DNA of 64,000 nt from Symsagittifera roscoffensis (lineage: Eukaryota > Xenacoelomorpha > Acoela > Convolutidae): contig NC_087068.1 in assembly GCF_963678635.1 (NCBI RefSeq), positions 24,430,697 to 24,494,696 on the forward strand, written 5' to 3'. The notes below the pieces were generated by a model. That model saw only the letters and a list, made by a program, of their open reading frames with translations. It did no database searches and was not told the origin of the DNA. A program made the translations under genes and the position numbers. Position 1 is the first letter of the stretch, and every line of letters begins with the position of its first letter. Positions 22,290 through 34,680 of this stretch are shown here, piece after piece.

Positions 22290-22749
22290 ACAGTTAAAAG
22301 TCAACATCTATTTCATCAATAAGAAGTTCAATTGCAATTTTTTCTTTTTTCCTGTAAAGTAACTCGACGAAATTCAAATGTTTTTAATAGACATTTTTCA
22401 AATAATGATTAAGGTTGTTCAAAAAGTTAAGTACAGTTCACTTTGAGAAAATGCTGGAGTGTGATTGGTTAATATCGAGCAAACAATGGTACTAAAACAT
22501 AACTCAATTCTGATTGCTTGTTTTTCCCTGAGCAACAGTAAAAAAATTTATTTCATTCTGGTTTTTTTTACATTAAAAGCAATCGCTCTATACTTTGTCT
22601 CACTACTTGAAATCATTTGCAAATTTTTTCAATAATTCAGAGTAAGTATAAATTTGTTAACTTTTTTGGGACATTTTAAATCTCCCAATTTGATATGTAC
22701 CAAGTACTAACTGCTTTATATTAATACTTAATAATTCTCCCGTTTTCAG

Positions 22750-24122
22750 ATGCCGTCGCTGAACAGAAACGAGAAAGTGCAGTGTGGGGACTGTGGAAAC
22801 ATGTCTCTTCGTGAAAATGCAGCTCGACACCGCAAAAATTGTTCTAAAGGAGTTCTTTCTTGTACTGATTGTAGGTATTTCACTTAGAATCAACAGGAAA
22901 TGAACTATCACGTGGTCAAGAAACAAGGTCCATCAACTTCCAAGTAATCAACGGTTTGCTCATTTTGCGAGAAGGAGTTTCCAAGTTACCAATTGCTCCA
23001 ACAACATCGGAGAAAAGAACACGGAGCGAAACAACGGAAACCGAGTGATACGGTGGCAGTCTTGAACAAAATTGTGGAGGAGCAAGGGGATGATGGAGAG
23101 AAACTGAAAAAGGAGTTGAGTGCTTGTCAACGTTTTCTGGTGGATACTGAGATGAAGAATGGGAGACATAAATATTTAACTTCCAAATGTCAAAGTTAGA
23201 TACCCCGATTATCAACGATAAGCTTGAAGAAGTATTCAGTAAGGCGGATTCCGCTGCAAAAATTGATATCGCTCTTGGATTTGCTCTTCGTAATGTCAAA
23301 ACGGGAGATTATCGGTATAACTACGCACACGAAAACAATAATTTGTTTGAAAAATTGCAATTATTGAGTACGAAAGCGGATTTGATTACAGTCCAGGGAA
23401 AAGATGAAAAGTTTGATATCGTGGAGCAATGTACTCAACAAATTCAGAAAACAAAGTGGAGGTTCAAGTTGATCACAGATGTCACTAGTTTGGCTGCACT
23501 ACTAAAAAACATCCCAATGGGATGTTCGGACTCTGTATTTCCCGAGCCTTTACTAAAAAACCATTCAGTAAACTGTCTTTTATCGGACAAAGATAAACAA
23601 CCATACAAAGACCATCTTTGCTTTTTCCGAAAAATAACAAAGTATTTGCATAGCGATAGTAACCTCGGTGCTCATAAATCTCAGCTGTTTACAAAGTTTG
23701 TATCAAAATGTGTCAAAATGTGGATCCGATCCGAAAAGAACTTTCGTGGAGTGTCAATTGAGTATCTACCTCCTGTTGAAGAAATCGTTGAACGCAACAT
23801 ATTCATTTACAATTTTGACATTCAAGAAGGAGAATATGTTGCAAAATCAGCCAGGCAAAATATTGGAAAATTTGAAAAAACCACGATATTGTTAAGGTTC
23901 TTCAACCATAGTATTCATACGAATGATAATGATTCTGTCTTCAATTGTTTCGGATGTCCTAGCTATAACTGTTTCTTCAACAGATCAGACACTTTCAACA
24001 GACATCTTCTAACGTGTAAAGATAGAGTGCGACATATTCGTCCCGAAAACGCGTACACACTGCTGGTAATAAAATTCGAAACTGGATTCAACATTCCCTA
24101 CACTTTCCTCCAAAAAATTTGA
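22750..24122 (+). pseudogene. polB: polB N-terminal region, forward copy 7
   Basis: The leader acceptor here is TTTTCAG. The third-finger stop is absent (VTNCSNN/CAATTGC instead of TAATTGC), but the stops after FT and SK and the frameshift remain. 311-codon open stretch from 23187, identical in protein to copy 4. Confidence 0.7.
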
Positions 24123-24581
24123 ACAGTTAAATGTCAACATCTATTTCATCAATAAGAAATTCAATTGCAATTTTTTTTTTTTCCTGTAAAGTAACTCGAC
24201 GAAATTCAAATGTTTTTAATAGACATTTTTCAAATAATGATTAAGGTTGTTCAAAAAGTTAAGTACAGTTCACTTTGAGAAAATGCTGGAGTCTGATTGG
24301 TTAATATCGAGCAAACAATGGTACTAAAACATAACTCAATTCTGATTGCTTGTTTTTCCCTGAGCAACAGTAAAAAAATCTATTTCATTCTGGTTTTTTC
24401 TACGTTAAAAGCAATCGCTCTATACTTTGTCTCACTACTTGAAATTATTTGCAAATTTTTTCAATAATTCACAGTAAGTATAAATTTGTTAACTTTTTTG
24501 GGGCATTTTAAATCTCCCAATTTGATATGTACCAAGTACTAACTGTTTTATTTTAATACTTAATAATTCTCCCGTTTTTAG

Positions 24582-25956
24582 ATGCCGTCGCTAAATAGAA
24601 ACGAGAAAGTGCAGTGTGGGGACTGTGGAAACATGTATCTTCGTGAAAATACAGCGCGACACCGCAAAAATTGTTCTAAAGGAGTTATTTCTTGTACTGA
24701 TTGTAGGTATTTCACTTAGAATCAACAGGAAATGAAAAATCACGTGGCCAAGAAACAAGGTCCATCAACTTCCAAGTAATCAACGGTTTGCTCATCTTGC
24801 GAGAAGGAGTTTCCAAGTTACTAATTGCTCCAACAACATCGGAGAAAAGAACACGGAGCGAAATAACGGAAACCGAGTGATACGGTGGCAGTCTTGAACA
24901 AAATTGTGGAGGAGCAAGGGGATGATGGAGAGAAACTGAAAAAGGAGTTGAGTGCTTGTCAACGTTTTCTGGTGGATACTGAGATGAAGAATGGGAGACA
25001 TAAATATTTTAAATTCCAAATGTCAAAGTTAGATACCCCGATTATCAACGATAAGCTTGAAGAAGTATTCAGTAAGGCGGATTCCGATGCAAAAATTGAT
25101 ATCGCTCTTGGATTTGCTCTTCGTAATGTCAAAACGGGAGATTATCGGTATAACTACGCACACGAAAACAATAATTTGTTTGAAAAATTGCAATTATTGA
25201 GTACGAAAGCGGATTTGATTACAGTCCAGGGAAAAGATGAAAAGTTTGATATCGTGGAGCAATGTACTCAACAAATTCAGAAAACAAAGTGGAGGTTCAA
25301 GTTGATCACAGATGTCACTAGTTTGGCTGCACTACTAAAAAAACATCCCAATGGGATGTTCGGACTCTGTATTTCCCGAGCCTTTACTAAAAAACCATTC
25401 AGTAAACTGTCTTTTATCGGACAAAGATAAACAACCATACAAAGACCATCTTTGCTTTTTCCGAAAAATAACAAAGTATTTGCATAGCGATAGTAACCTC
25501 GGTGCTCATAAATCTCAGCTGTTTACAAAGTTTGTATCAAAATGTGTCAAAATGTGGATCCGATCCGAAAAGAACTTTCGTGGAGTGTCAATTGATCATC
25601 TACCTCCTGTTGAAGAAATCGTTGAACGCAACATATTCATTTACAATTTTGACATTCAAGAAGGAGAATATGTTGCAAAATCAGCCAGGCAAAGTATTGA
25701 AAAATTTGAAAAAACCACGATATTGTTAAGGTTCTTCAACCATAGTATTCATACGAATGATAATGATTCTGTCTTCAATTGTTTCGGATGTCCTAGCTAT
25801 AACTGTTTCTTCAACAGATCAGACACCTTCAACAGACATCTTCTAACGTGTAAAGATAGAGTGCGACATATTCGTCCCGAAAACGCGTACACACTGCTGG
25901 TAATAAAATTCGAAACTGGATTCAAAATTCCCTACACTTTCCTCCAAAAAATTTGA
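24582..25956 (+). pseudogene. polB: polB N-terminal region, forward copy 8
   Basis: Duplicate of copy 5 at +5500 bp, with the same compensating insertion and the same A-run frameshift near 25338. Open stretches 24885-25430 and 25351-25956. Confidence 0.7.
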
Positions 25957-26416
25957 ACAGTTAAAAGTCAACATCTATTTCATCAATAAGAAATTCAATT
26001 GCAATTTTTTCTTTTTTCCTGTAAAGTAACTCGACGAAATTCAAATGTTTTTAATAGACATTTTTCAAATAATGATTAAGGTTGTTCAAAAAGTTAAGTA
26101 CAGTTCACTTTGAGAAAATGCTGGAGTCTGATTGGTTAATATCGAGCAAACAATGGTACTAAAACATAACTCAATTCTGATTGCTTGTTTTTCCCTGAGC
26201 AACAGTAAAAAAATATATTTCATTCTGGTTTTTTCTACGTTAAAAGCAATCGCTCTATACTTTGTCTCACTACTTGAAATTATTTGCAAATTTTTTCAAT
26301 AATTCACAGTAAGTATAAATTTGTTAACTTTTTTGGGACATTTTAAATCTCCCAATTTGATATGTACCAAGTACTAACTGTTTTATTTTAATACTTAATA
26401 ATTCTCCCGTTTTTAG

Positions 26417-27789
26417 ATGCCGTCGCTGAATAGAAACGAGAAAGTGCAGTGTGTGGACTGTGGAAACATGTATCTTCGTGAAAATACAGCGCGACACCGC
26501 AAAAATTGTTCTAAAGGAGTTATTTCTTGTACTGATTGTAGGTATTTCACTTAGAATCAACAGGAAATGAAAAATCACGTGGCCAAGAAACAAGGTCCAA
26601 CAACTTCCAAGTAATCAACGGTTTGCTCATCTTGCGAGAAGATGTTTCCAAGTTACTAATTGCTCCAACAACATCGGATAAAAGAACACGGAGCGAAATA
26701 ACGGAAACCGAGTGATACGGTGGCAGTCTTGAACAAAATTGTGGAGGAGCAAGGGGATGATGGAGAGAAACTGAAAAAGGAGTTGAGTGCTTGTCAACGT
26801 TTTCTGGTGGATACTGAGATGAAGAATGGGAGACATAAATATTTAACTTCCAAATGTCAAAGTTAGATACCCCGATTATCAACGATAAGCTTGAAGAAAT
26901 ATTCAGTAAGGCGGATTCCGCTGCAAAAATTGATATCGCTCTTGGATTTGCTCTTCGTAATGTCAAAACGGGAGATTATCGGTATAACTACGCACACGAA
27001 AACAATAATTTGTTTGAAAAATTGCAATTATTGAGTACGAAAGCGGATTTGATTACAGTCCAGGGAAAAGATCAAAAGTTTGATATCGTGGAGCAATGTA
27101 CTCAACAAATTCAGAAAACAAAGTGGAGGTTCAAGTTGATCACAGATGTCACTAGTTTGGCTGCACTGCTAAAAAACATCCCAATGGGATGTTCGGAATC
27201 TGTGTTTCCCGAGCCTTTACTAAAAAACCATTCAGTAAACTGTCTTTTATCGGACAAAGATAAACAACCATACAAAGACCATCTTTGCTTTTTCCAAAAA
27301 ATAACAAAGTATTTGCATAGCGATAGTAACCTCGGTGCTCATAAATCTCAGCTGTTTACAAAGTTTGTATCAAAATGTGTCAAAATGTGGATTCGATCCG
27401 AAAAGAACTTTCGTGGAGTGTCAATTGATCATCTAGCTCCTGTTGAAGAAATCGTTGAACGCAACATATTCATTTACAATTTTGACATTCAAGAAGGAGA
27501 ATATGTTGCAAAATCAGCCAGGCAAAGTATTGGAAAATTTGAAAAAACCACGAGATTGTTAAGGTTCTTCAACCATAGTATTCATACGAATGATAATGAT
27601 TCTGTCTTCAATTGTTTCGGATGTCCTAGCTATAACTGTTTCTTCAACAGATCAGACACCTTCAACAGACATCTTCTAACGTGTAAAGATAGAGTGCGAC
27701 ATATTCGTCCCGAAAACGCGTACACACTGCTGGTAATAAAATTCGAAACTGGATTCAACATTCCCTACACTTCCCTCCAAAAAATTTGA
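26417..27789 (+). pseudogene. polB: polB N-terminal region, forward copy 9
   Basis: Duplicate of copy 6 at +5500 bp; 311-codon open stretch from 26854, differing from copy 6 by one residue (FGCPSYN here). Confidence 0.7.
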
Positions 27790-28249
27790 ACAGTTAAAAG
27801 TCAACATCTATTTCATCAATAAGAAGTTCAATTGCAATTTTTTCTTTTTTCCTGTAAAGTAACTCGACGAAATTCAAATGTTTTTAATAGACATTTTTCA
27901 AATAATGATTAAGGTTGTTCAAAAAGTTAAGTACAGTTCACTTTGAGAAAATGCTGGAGTGTGATTGGTTAATATCGAGCAAACAATGGTACTAAAACAT
28001 AACTCAATTCTGATTGCTTGTTTTTCCCTGAGCAACAGTAAAAAAATTTATTTCATTCTGGTTTTTTTTACATTAAAAGCAATCGCTCTATACTTTGTCT
28101 CACTACTTGAAATCATTTGCAAATTTTTTCAATAATTCAGAGTAAGTATAAATTTGTTAACTTTTTTGGGACATTTTAAATCTCCCAATTTGATATGTAC
28201 CAAGTACTAACTGCTTTATATTAATACTTAATAATTCTCCCGTTTTCAG

Positions 28250-30178
28250 ATGCCGTCGCTGAACAGAAACGAGAAAGTGCAGTGTGGGGACTGTGGAAAC
28301 ATGTCTCTTCGTGAAAATGCAGCTCGACACCGCAAAAATTGTTCTAAAGGAGTTCTTTCTTGTACTGATTGTAGGTATTTCACTTAGAATCAACAGGAAA
28401 TGAACTATCACGTGGTCAAGAAACAAGGTCCATCAACTTCCAAGTAATCAACGGTTTGCTCATTTTGCGAGAAGGAGTTTCCAAGTTACCAATTGCTCCA
28501 ACAACATCGGAGAAAAGAACACGGAGCGAAACAACGGAAACCGAGTGATACGGTGGCAGACTTGAACAAAATTGTGGAGGAGCAAGGGGATGATGGAGAG
28601 AAACTGAAAGAGGTGTTGAGTGCTTGTCAACATTTTCTGGTGGATACTGAGATGAAGAATGGGAGACATAAATGTTTAACTTTCAAATGTCAAAGTTAGA
28701 TACCCCGATTATCAACAATAAGCTTGAAGAAGTATTCAGTAAGGTGGATTCCGCTGCAAAATCGATATCGCTCTTAGATTTGCTCTTCGTAATGTCAAAA
28801 CGGGAGATTATCGGTCTAACTACGCACACGAAAACAATAACTTGTTCGTAAATCTGCAATTACTGAGTACGAAAGCGGATTTGATTACAGTCCAGGGAAA
28901 AGGTGAAAACTTGATATCGTGGAGCAATGTACTCAACAACTTCAGAACACAAAGTGCAGGTTCAAATTGATCACAGATGTCACTAGTTTGGCTGCACTAC
29001 TAAAAAACATCCCAATGGGATGTTCGGACTCTGTATTACCCGAGCCTTTACTAAAAAACCATTCAGTAAACTGTCTTTTATCGGACAAAGATAAACAACC
29101 ATACAAAGACCATCTTTGCTTTTTCCGAAAAATAACAATGTATTTGTATAGCCATAGTAACCTCGATGCTCATACATCTCAGCTGTTTACAGAGTTTGTA
29201 TCAAAATGTGGATCCGATCCAAAGAACTTTCGTGGAGTGTCAATTGATCATCTACCTTTTGTTGAAGAAATCGTTGAACGCAACATGTTCATTTACAATT
29301 TTGACATTCAAGTAGGAGAATATGTTGGAAAATCAGCCAGGCAAAGTATTGGAAAGTTTGAAAAAACCATGAAATTGTTAAGGTTCTTCAACCATAGTAT
29401 TCATACGAATGATAATGATTCTGTCTTCAAGTGTTTCGGATGTCCTAGCTATAACTGTTTCTTCAACAGATCAGACACCTTCAACAGACATCTTCTAACG
29501 TGTAAAGATAGAGTGCGACATATTCGTCCCAAAAAAAAGTACACACTGCGGGTAATAAAATTCGAAACTGGATTTAACATTCGCTACACTGAAGATCAGA
29601 AAATGTTTAGTAATGCAATAGTTCTCGACTTCGAGTCCATTTGTGTTCCCACAGAAGAATTGAAAGCAACAAAAACAACTAATTGGAATGAAAAAAAAGT
29701 TCTTTTTTCCATATCAATGTCTTCAAATCTGCAAGATGATCCGATTTTCTTGTCTGAAAAAGAACTCCTAATAATTGCTTTGTTTCCAGCTTGAATATTC
29801 TGGCTGAAAAACGCAAATTACAATTGAGAACCATTTTTCAAGAAATCGAAAATTTTGTCAACGACCGAGTCAAAAAGTTCTTTGATAAATTTAATGCTAC
29901 AACTCTAACTGAAAGACTACAAGTCTTCGATTATGAAGATGAAAGTGCTGAAGATGAAGAAGAGGATGATACGTCTACGCAATTCTTAAGATTTCAAAAA
30001 AATCAGCTGATCGAGTTGAAACAGCATTTAGACCGCTATGTTAATACCTTACCGTTGTTCGGCTTCAATAGCGGCAGATGCGATCTAAATCTTATCAAGT
30101 CTTATTTGATCCCGTACCTTAAACGTGACAAAGAAATCGATCCAACATTCCTTAAAAAAGCAGTGATTTCATTTCATT
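28250..30178 (+). pseudogene. polB: polB N-terminal plus exonuclease region, forward copy 10
   Basis: Last unit of the 1.83-kb series, but it continues into the exonuclease region instead of ending after GFNIPYT. From 28919 the frame is open for 291 codons through finger 4 (KCFGCPSYNCFF) and Exo I (LDFESI), then shifts near 29780. A second open stretch covers 29791-30180 with Exo II (FGFNSGRCDLNLIK). Frameshifts also occur near 28757 and 28909 (single-base losses). It joins the terminal repeat at 30179. Confidence 0.75.
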
Positions 30179-30373
30179 AGTATATGTTGGGGCTGATCAG
30201 GGGGGTGGTTGCTGACCCCCATGTATTAATATAGGCTATAGAGTATCCGTTCAATAACCTATGTATTAAGATAAGGAATAGGTTTCCCTATGTATTAGGA
30301 CAGGGATTAGGTTTCCTGTGTATAAAGATGGTAAGGTTTGAGATGGTAAGTTTCAGAAACAATTTTGGCGCCC
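30179..30373 (+). repeat. Polinton terminal-repeat copy, left orientation
   Basis: 195 bp from AGTATATGTTGGGGCTGATC to GGCGCCC after the polB codons GATTTCATTTCATT. The spacer to 30750 matches the other subterminal regions. Confidence 0.7.
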
Positions 30374-30750
30374 GATCTTATCATGTTTTAAGGTCATCCA
30401 CACCAATCCAATAGGATATAGATTTCTCAATGTATAAAGATATGTTTCTCAAATTGTTCAAAACCATTTGAATTTATATTGAAAGTGTCTGAAACTATGC
30501 TGAAACCTAACTGAAGCTTCAAAGAAGAAGTCAAATTGTTCAGAAAAAAAACAAAAATACTGTAAATTGTTATTTTACATGTCAAAAGTTAAATAACATA
30601 TAAATCTTTGCATCGTAGAAAATTTCACAACAGAAAGTTAGAACAAGCAGCATTTCCACAATTTTTTCATCAAGTTAGTTGAATTTTTTGTGTGTAATCA
30701 ATGAAAAAACGCAGGTTTATGAGTAAATATTAAAATTCTTTAATTTTGGT

Positions 30751-31120
30751 TTAGATTTGAGAGGATACTTCAAAGTTGAAGAAATTTTCATAGCAAGTCT
30801 CTGGAAAGCTGATTCCAAACCTGATCAAGCTGGATTTTGAGCTTTGAAAATCTCTAATGAAATCAAGAAAAACAGAACTTTGCTGGGGAGTTCTTACAAA
30901 TTTTGATATCCGGTAAGGATTAAGAAGAGTCTTCGATATTTTATAATACGATTTTTTGATCATCTTCAGACTTTCGCGAATAAATAAATTTTCTTTCCAC
31001 GTGAGGTGTAATTCAGCCGTAAGCTTAAAGCTTTAATACGCAATATGTGGATCGAAAGTAAACTCTTTGATTGAGTAAGTTACTTTTAAGAGACCTTTAC
31101 GTAGTCGGGTAACTCTTTTT
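30751..31120 (-). pseudogene. Gene X copy 8
   Basis: Antisense gene X with a 70-codon open C-terminal part (MIKKSYYKISKTLLNPYRIS ... FFNFEVSSQI). The upstream part includes KEFTFDPHIAY and a stop. The divergent upstream region to polB copy 11 follows (31125-31603). Confidence 0.45.
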
Positions 31121-31124
31121 GTAC

Positions 31125-31603
31125 AAAAAACGTCCAAAAAATTTGAAAAGTTAAACGTCAACATCTATTTCAAGAAAGAAATTCAATTGCAATTTTTTCT
31201 TTTTTCCTGTAAAGTAACTCGACGAAATTCAAATGTTTTTATTAGACATTTTTCAAATAATGATTCAGGTTGTTTAAAAAGTTAAGTACAGTTCACTTTG
31301 AGAAAATGCTGGAGTCTGATTGGTTAATATCGAGCAAACAGTGGTACTAAAACATAACTCAATGCTGGTTGCTTGTTTTTCCCTGAACAACAAAAAAACC
31401 ATTTATTTCATCCTGATTTTTTTACGTTAAAAGCAATCGCTCTTTACTTTGTCTCACTACTTGAAATTATTTGCAAATTTTTTCAAAAATTCAAAGTAAG
31501 TATAAATTTGTTAGCTTTTTTGGGACATTTTAAATCTCCCAATTTGATATGTACCAAGTACTAACTGCTTTCTTTTAATACTTAATAATTCTTCCGTTTT
31601 TAG
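31125..31603 (+). promoter_or_regulatory. polB upstream region and leader intron, copy 11
   Basis: Same blocks as upstream of the other forward copies: TCTGATTGGTTAATATCGAGC-type box, AGTAAGTATAAATTTG donor, GTACTAACTG and TTTTTAG before the ATG at 31604. Confidence 0.5.
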
Positions 31604-32761
31604 ATGCCGTCGATTATTCGAAACGAGAAAGTGCAGTGTGGGGACTGTGGAAACATGTATCTTCGTGAAAATGCAGCTCGACACCGCAAAAATTGTTCTA
31701 AAGGAGTTATTTCTTGTACTGATTGTAGGTATTTCGCTTAGAATCAACAGCAAATGAACTATCAATTGGCCAAGAAACATGGTCCATCAACTTCCAAGTA
31801 ATCAACGGTTTGCTCATCTTGCAGGAAGGAGTTTCCAAGTTACTAACTGCTCCAACAACATCGGAGAAAAGAACACGGAGCGAAATAACGGAAACCAAGT
31901 GATACGGTTGCAGACTTGAACAAAACTGTGGAGAAGCAAGGGGATGATGGAGAGAAACTGAAAGAGGTGTTGAGTGCTTGTCAAAATTTTCTGGTGGATA
32001 CTGAGATGAAGAATGGGAGACATAAATATTTAACTTTCAAATGTCAAAGTTAGACACCCCGATTATCAACGAAAAGCTTGAAGAAGTGTTCAGTAAGTTG
32101 GAATCCGCTGCAAAAATTGATATCGCTCTTAGATTTGCTCTTCGTAATGTCAAAACGGGAGATTATCGGTATAACTACGCACACGAAAACAATAACTTGT
32201 TCAAAAATCTGCAATTACTGAGTACGAAAGTGGATTTGATTACAGTCCAGGGAAAAAGTGAAAACTTGATATCGTGGAGCAATGTACTCAACAACTTCAG
32301 AACACAAAGTGGAGGTTCAAGTTGATCACAGATGTCACTAGTTTGTCTGCACTACTAAAAAACATCCCAATGGGATGTTCGGACTCTGTATTACCCGAGC
32401 CTTTACTAAAATTCCATTCAGTAAACTGTCTTTTATCGGAAAAAGATAAACAACCCTACAAAGACCATCTTTGCCTTTTCCGAAAAATAACAATGTATTT
32501 GCATAGCCATAGTAACCTCAATGCTCATACATCTCAGCTGTTTACAGAGTTTGTATCAAAATGTGGATCCGATCCAAAGAACTTTAGTGAAGTGTCAATT
32601 GATCATCTACCTCTTGTTGAAGAAATCGTTGAACGCAACATATTCTTTTACGATTTTGACATTCAAGTAGGAGAATATGTTGGAAAATTAGCCAGGCAAA
32701 GTATTGGAAAAATTGAAAAAACCATGAAATTGTTAAGGTTCATCAAGATAATGATTCTGTA
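31604..32761 (+). pseudogene. polB: polB N-terminal region, forward copy 11, truncated
   Basis: Starts MPSIIRNEKVQCGDCGNMYL. The finger-region stops (FA*, SK*) and the one-base loss before MSKLDTP are shared with the rest of the array. Open stretches 32041-32325 and 32274-32762 overlap at a frameshift. The sequence ends with RFIKIMIL and a stop exactly as at 5530, then meets the reverse polB gene. Confidence 0.7.
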
Positions 32762-32989
32762 AGGTTTTTCAGACAAAAAAAAGGTAAATTGTTTTATTAC
32801 AGTTTAAAAGTTAAATAACATATAAAACATTGCCTTGTATGGAGTTTTACTACAGTTTACACATTAAGTTTGCAATTTCAATGGTTTAATATAAATTCAA
32901 CCTTTCAGTACTTCTCTTTTCGTTTAAAAGTAACTGAGGCCTTTTTTAGCTTGTCCATATGTTCTGACTAAATAGTTGGCGGTTTTGAA
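32762..32989. other. Junction between convergent polB copies
   Basis: Duplicate of 5531-5755. AT-rich, no gene. This is the 3' flank of the reverse polB and would be where transcripts from the two polB orientations meet. Confidence 0.5.
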
Positions 32990-33563
32990 TCAGCAATTCG
33001 TCGAGTTAAAATTTACAGCTTTGTCAAGAACTCGTCTGTATTTAGACATGGGTCCATCCCCAGTTTCTTCTATTGTTCTTTTGTTAATTCCTTTGCTGCT
33101 AAGTTTAAATTTGTCACTTTTTTTATCATAGCAGCAATAAGTCTTGCTGCACAGGCACAACATTTCAGTACAGCGAAATTCTTCTTTGAATAGGCCGGGT
33201 TCTCGTTTATCATGCTTTTTATGAACAGCGCAGCATGTACGTGGGAAGAAAATTCTTTGCATTGGCAATAAAGTTATCTCGACGGTCATTTCGACCAATT
33301 TGTAGCCATTGAGCTTTGTTCTCAAGTAAAATACAATCCTCCAATTTCTCTTCGGCTAATGCTAAATACAGAAAGTATGTGTCCATCTCCAGCTCCTCGA
33401 ACTTGCTCTCATTACAATACTTGTGAACAAAGTTGTAATATAACTCCAACACTCTGAGTTTGACGTATTGAAGAATGAAAAATTCTACAATATTTGGTTC
33501 TTTATGATCGATTGTTGACTTTAACAGTTCTACTCCATATAAATTTTTTTTCACAACACTCAA
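32990..33563 (-). pseudogene. polB: Reverse polB: palm motif C and C-terminal region
   Basis: C-terminal part of family B DNA polymerase on the minus strand. Two overlapping open stretches (33563-33219 and 33325-32990) imply a frameshift around 33220-33325. It contains LEMDTYFLYLALAEEKLED (motif C, with DTYF where the family has DTDS), then KREPGLFKEEFRCTEMLCL and DGPMSKYRRVLDKAV, hallmarks of the Polinton polB C-terminus. The second catalytic Asp of motif C is changed to Tyr, so polymerase activity is unlikely even apart from the frameshift. Confidence 0.85.
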
Positions 33564-33892
33564 TCGCTTAAAATTTTTTCATTAATTGCTTTGTGTGTCT
33601 TCTCGTTGCCGAGATATTTGGTTCTCGTGTGTCTGAATCTGTCCATAATTTGATAACCGTACGAACTGTTACCGAGAAACTTCATGGTCTCAGCAACAAC
33701 TGCAGAGCGTGGATTCTCGTCTCCTTCTCGTCGAACATCATCAACAGATTGAACAATGTTGTTGAAACATTCCCTAGGTTTGTACTCAACAAATTGATAA
33801 GTTTTTGTTAATTGAAGTCCAAGACTTACATAGAAGTTAAGAAGGGGTGTGATGATTGAACACTTTTCTAATTTAAAATTGGAAATCAACAC
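33560..33892 (-). pseudogene. polB: Reverse polB: motif B (fingers/palm) region
   Basis: 110-codon open stretch covering the segment before and through motif B. KFLGNSSYGYQIMDRF has the Lys, Asn-Ser and Tyr-Gly of family B polymerases; upstream is LNFYVSLGLQLTKTYQFVEY. It overlaps the motif C stretch by 4 nt in a different frame, so a small frameshift separates them. Confidence 0.85.
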
Positions 33893-34680
33893 TTGTTATG
33901 CGTTTTTCATCAAATCGTTTTTTTCGGCATAGTTTTTCATGTTTTCTCCAAAATTGTTTCGACAGACGTCAATATTTTTGAATAATGTAGGAAAATTTGA
34001 AAATGTGGGCTTCAACTCGTCGGGAGTTACTACATTGCAATGCACATGGCCTAAACGAGATCCGTTCTTTATTTTTTTTCAAATAAAGAATCAATAGACA
34101 GAGGTCTTCTATATGGAAAATTACTCTTGACATGATTTTTAACTGAGTAATTTGTTTTGTAATGCTCCCACTACTCACACTCCCACATATTTTGAATATT
34201 GTAGCCTTTGTATTTTATGTACTCTCGTCTCAACTCATCCAATTCTTGCTTCTTGTGCCCCTTGCAAAATCTTGTTCTGACAACAATGGACGGGTTTCCA
34301 GGCATGAGCAGTAGAGTTAGTAGAAAACCATAGTCTCAAATTTTGTTTTACAGTGATTGCAGTAGCCATCAACATAAAAACAGTCAATTTTCTTCTGCTT
34401 TCCGGTTCTGTACAAACTCTCAATTATACACTCTGGTCTCAGTTCTTAAAAGAAGGACATAACCATGTTCTCGAAATTTCTTGTTCTGTTATTTTTAGCT
34501 TTGATGCGATCAGTTTCAGAGTCATGCTCACATCTTGTGTAAAGTCCGGTCGGCATCTCTTGACACATTGAGAATTGATATAATTGGCTAGCGTCAATTC
34601 CAACTATTGTCTTGCAAACATTTGACGAGTTACGAATATAAGTTTGATGGACAACAGTTTTTCGCGTAAAAACTATTGAT
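33893..34680 (-). pseudogene. polB: Reverse polB: palm motif A region, degraded
   Basis: Several short open pieces on the minus strand match the polymerase between motif A and motif B. Motif A lies near 34600-34560, read from GACGCTAGCCAATTATATCAA (IDASQLYQF on the minus strand). The stretch 34423-34235 has a Cys/His-containing segment and 34178-33969 is a further piece. Stops and frameshifts are numerous. Unlike the 60-63 kb copy, this segment is present once. Confidence 0.65.

Larger units (their letters stand above)
15416..28249 (+). repeat. 1.83-kb satellite-like array of polB N-terminal units
   Basis: Start codons of the repeated unit lie at 15416, 17249, 19082, 20917, 22750, 24582, 26417 and 28250, giving periods of 1832-1835 bp. 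Each complete unit has ~1.37 kb of polB N-terminal sequence ending abruptly after GFNIPYT, joined to ~460 bp of upstream/leader sequence. The exonuclease part, terminal repeat and gene X seen in the longer units are deleted. The polB-to-spacer junction is the same in every unit, so one deletion derivative was amplified in tandem. Confidence 0.93.
17531..28558 (+). repeat. 5.5-kb higher-order duplication (two copies of a 3-unit block)
   Basis: Copy A 17531-23030 and copy B 23031-28558 each hold three 1.83-kb units that differ within a copy but match in order between copies. Reading both through, the only differences I saw were 18631 A against 24132 T, a one-base change in the T tract near 18671/24172, and 22120 T against 27620 G. 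The join lies in AACGGAAACCGAGTGATACG near 23031-23059. Confidence 0.9.

Noticed and set aside
20586-26289. Minus-strand 67-codon frames at 20586 and 26086
   Set aside because: They lie in the non-coding polB upstream region and exist in only one unit type because of a single T/C difference.
15546-27000. Minus-strand 139-codon and 69-codon frames repeated in each 1.83-kb unit
   Set aside because: They lie opposite polB finger and linker codons that are recognisable on the plus strand, so they are antisense shadows.
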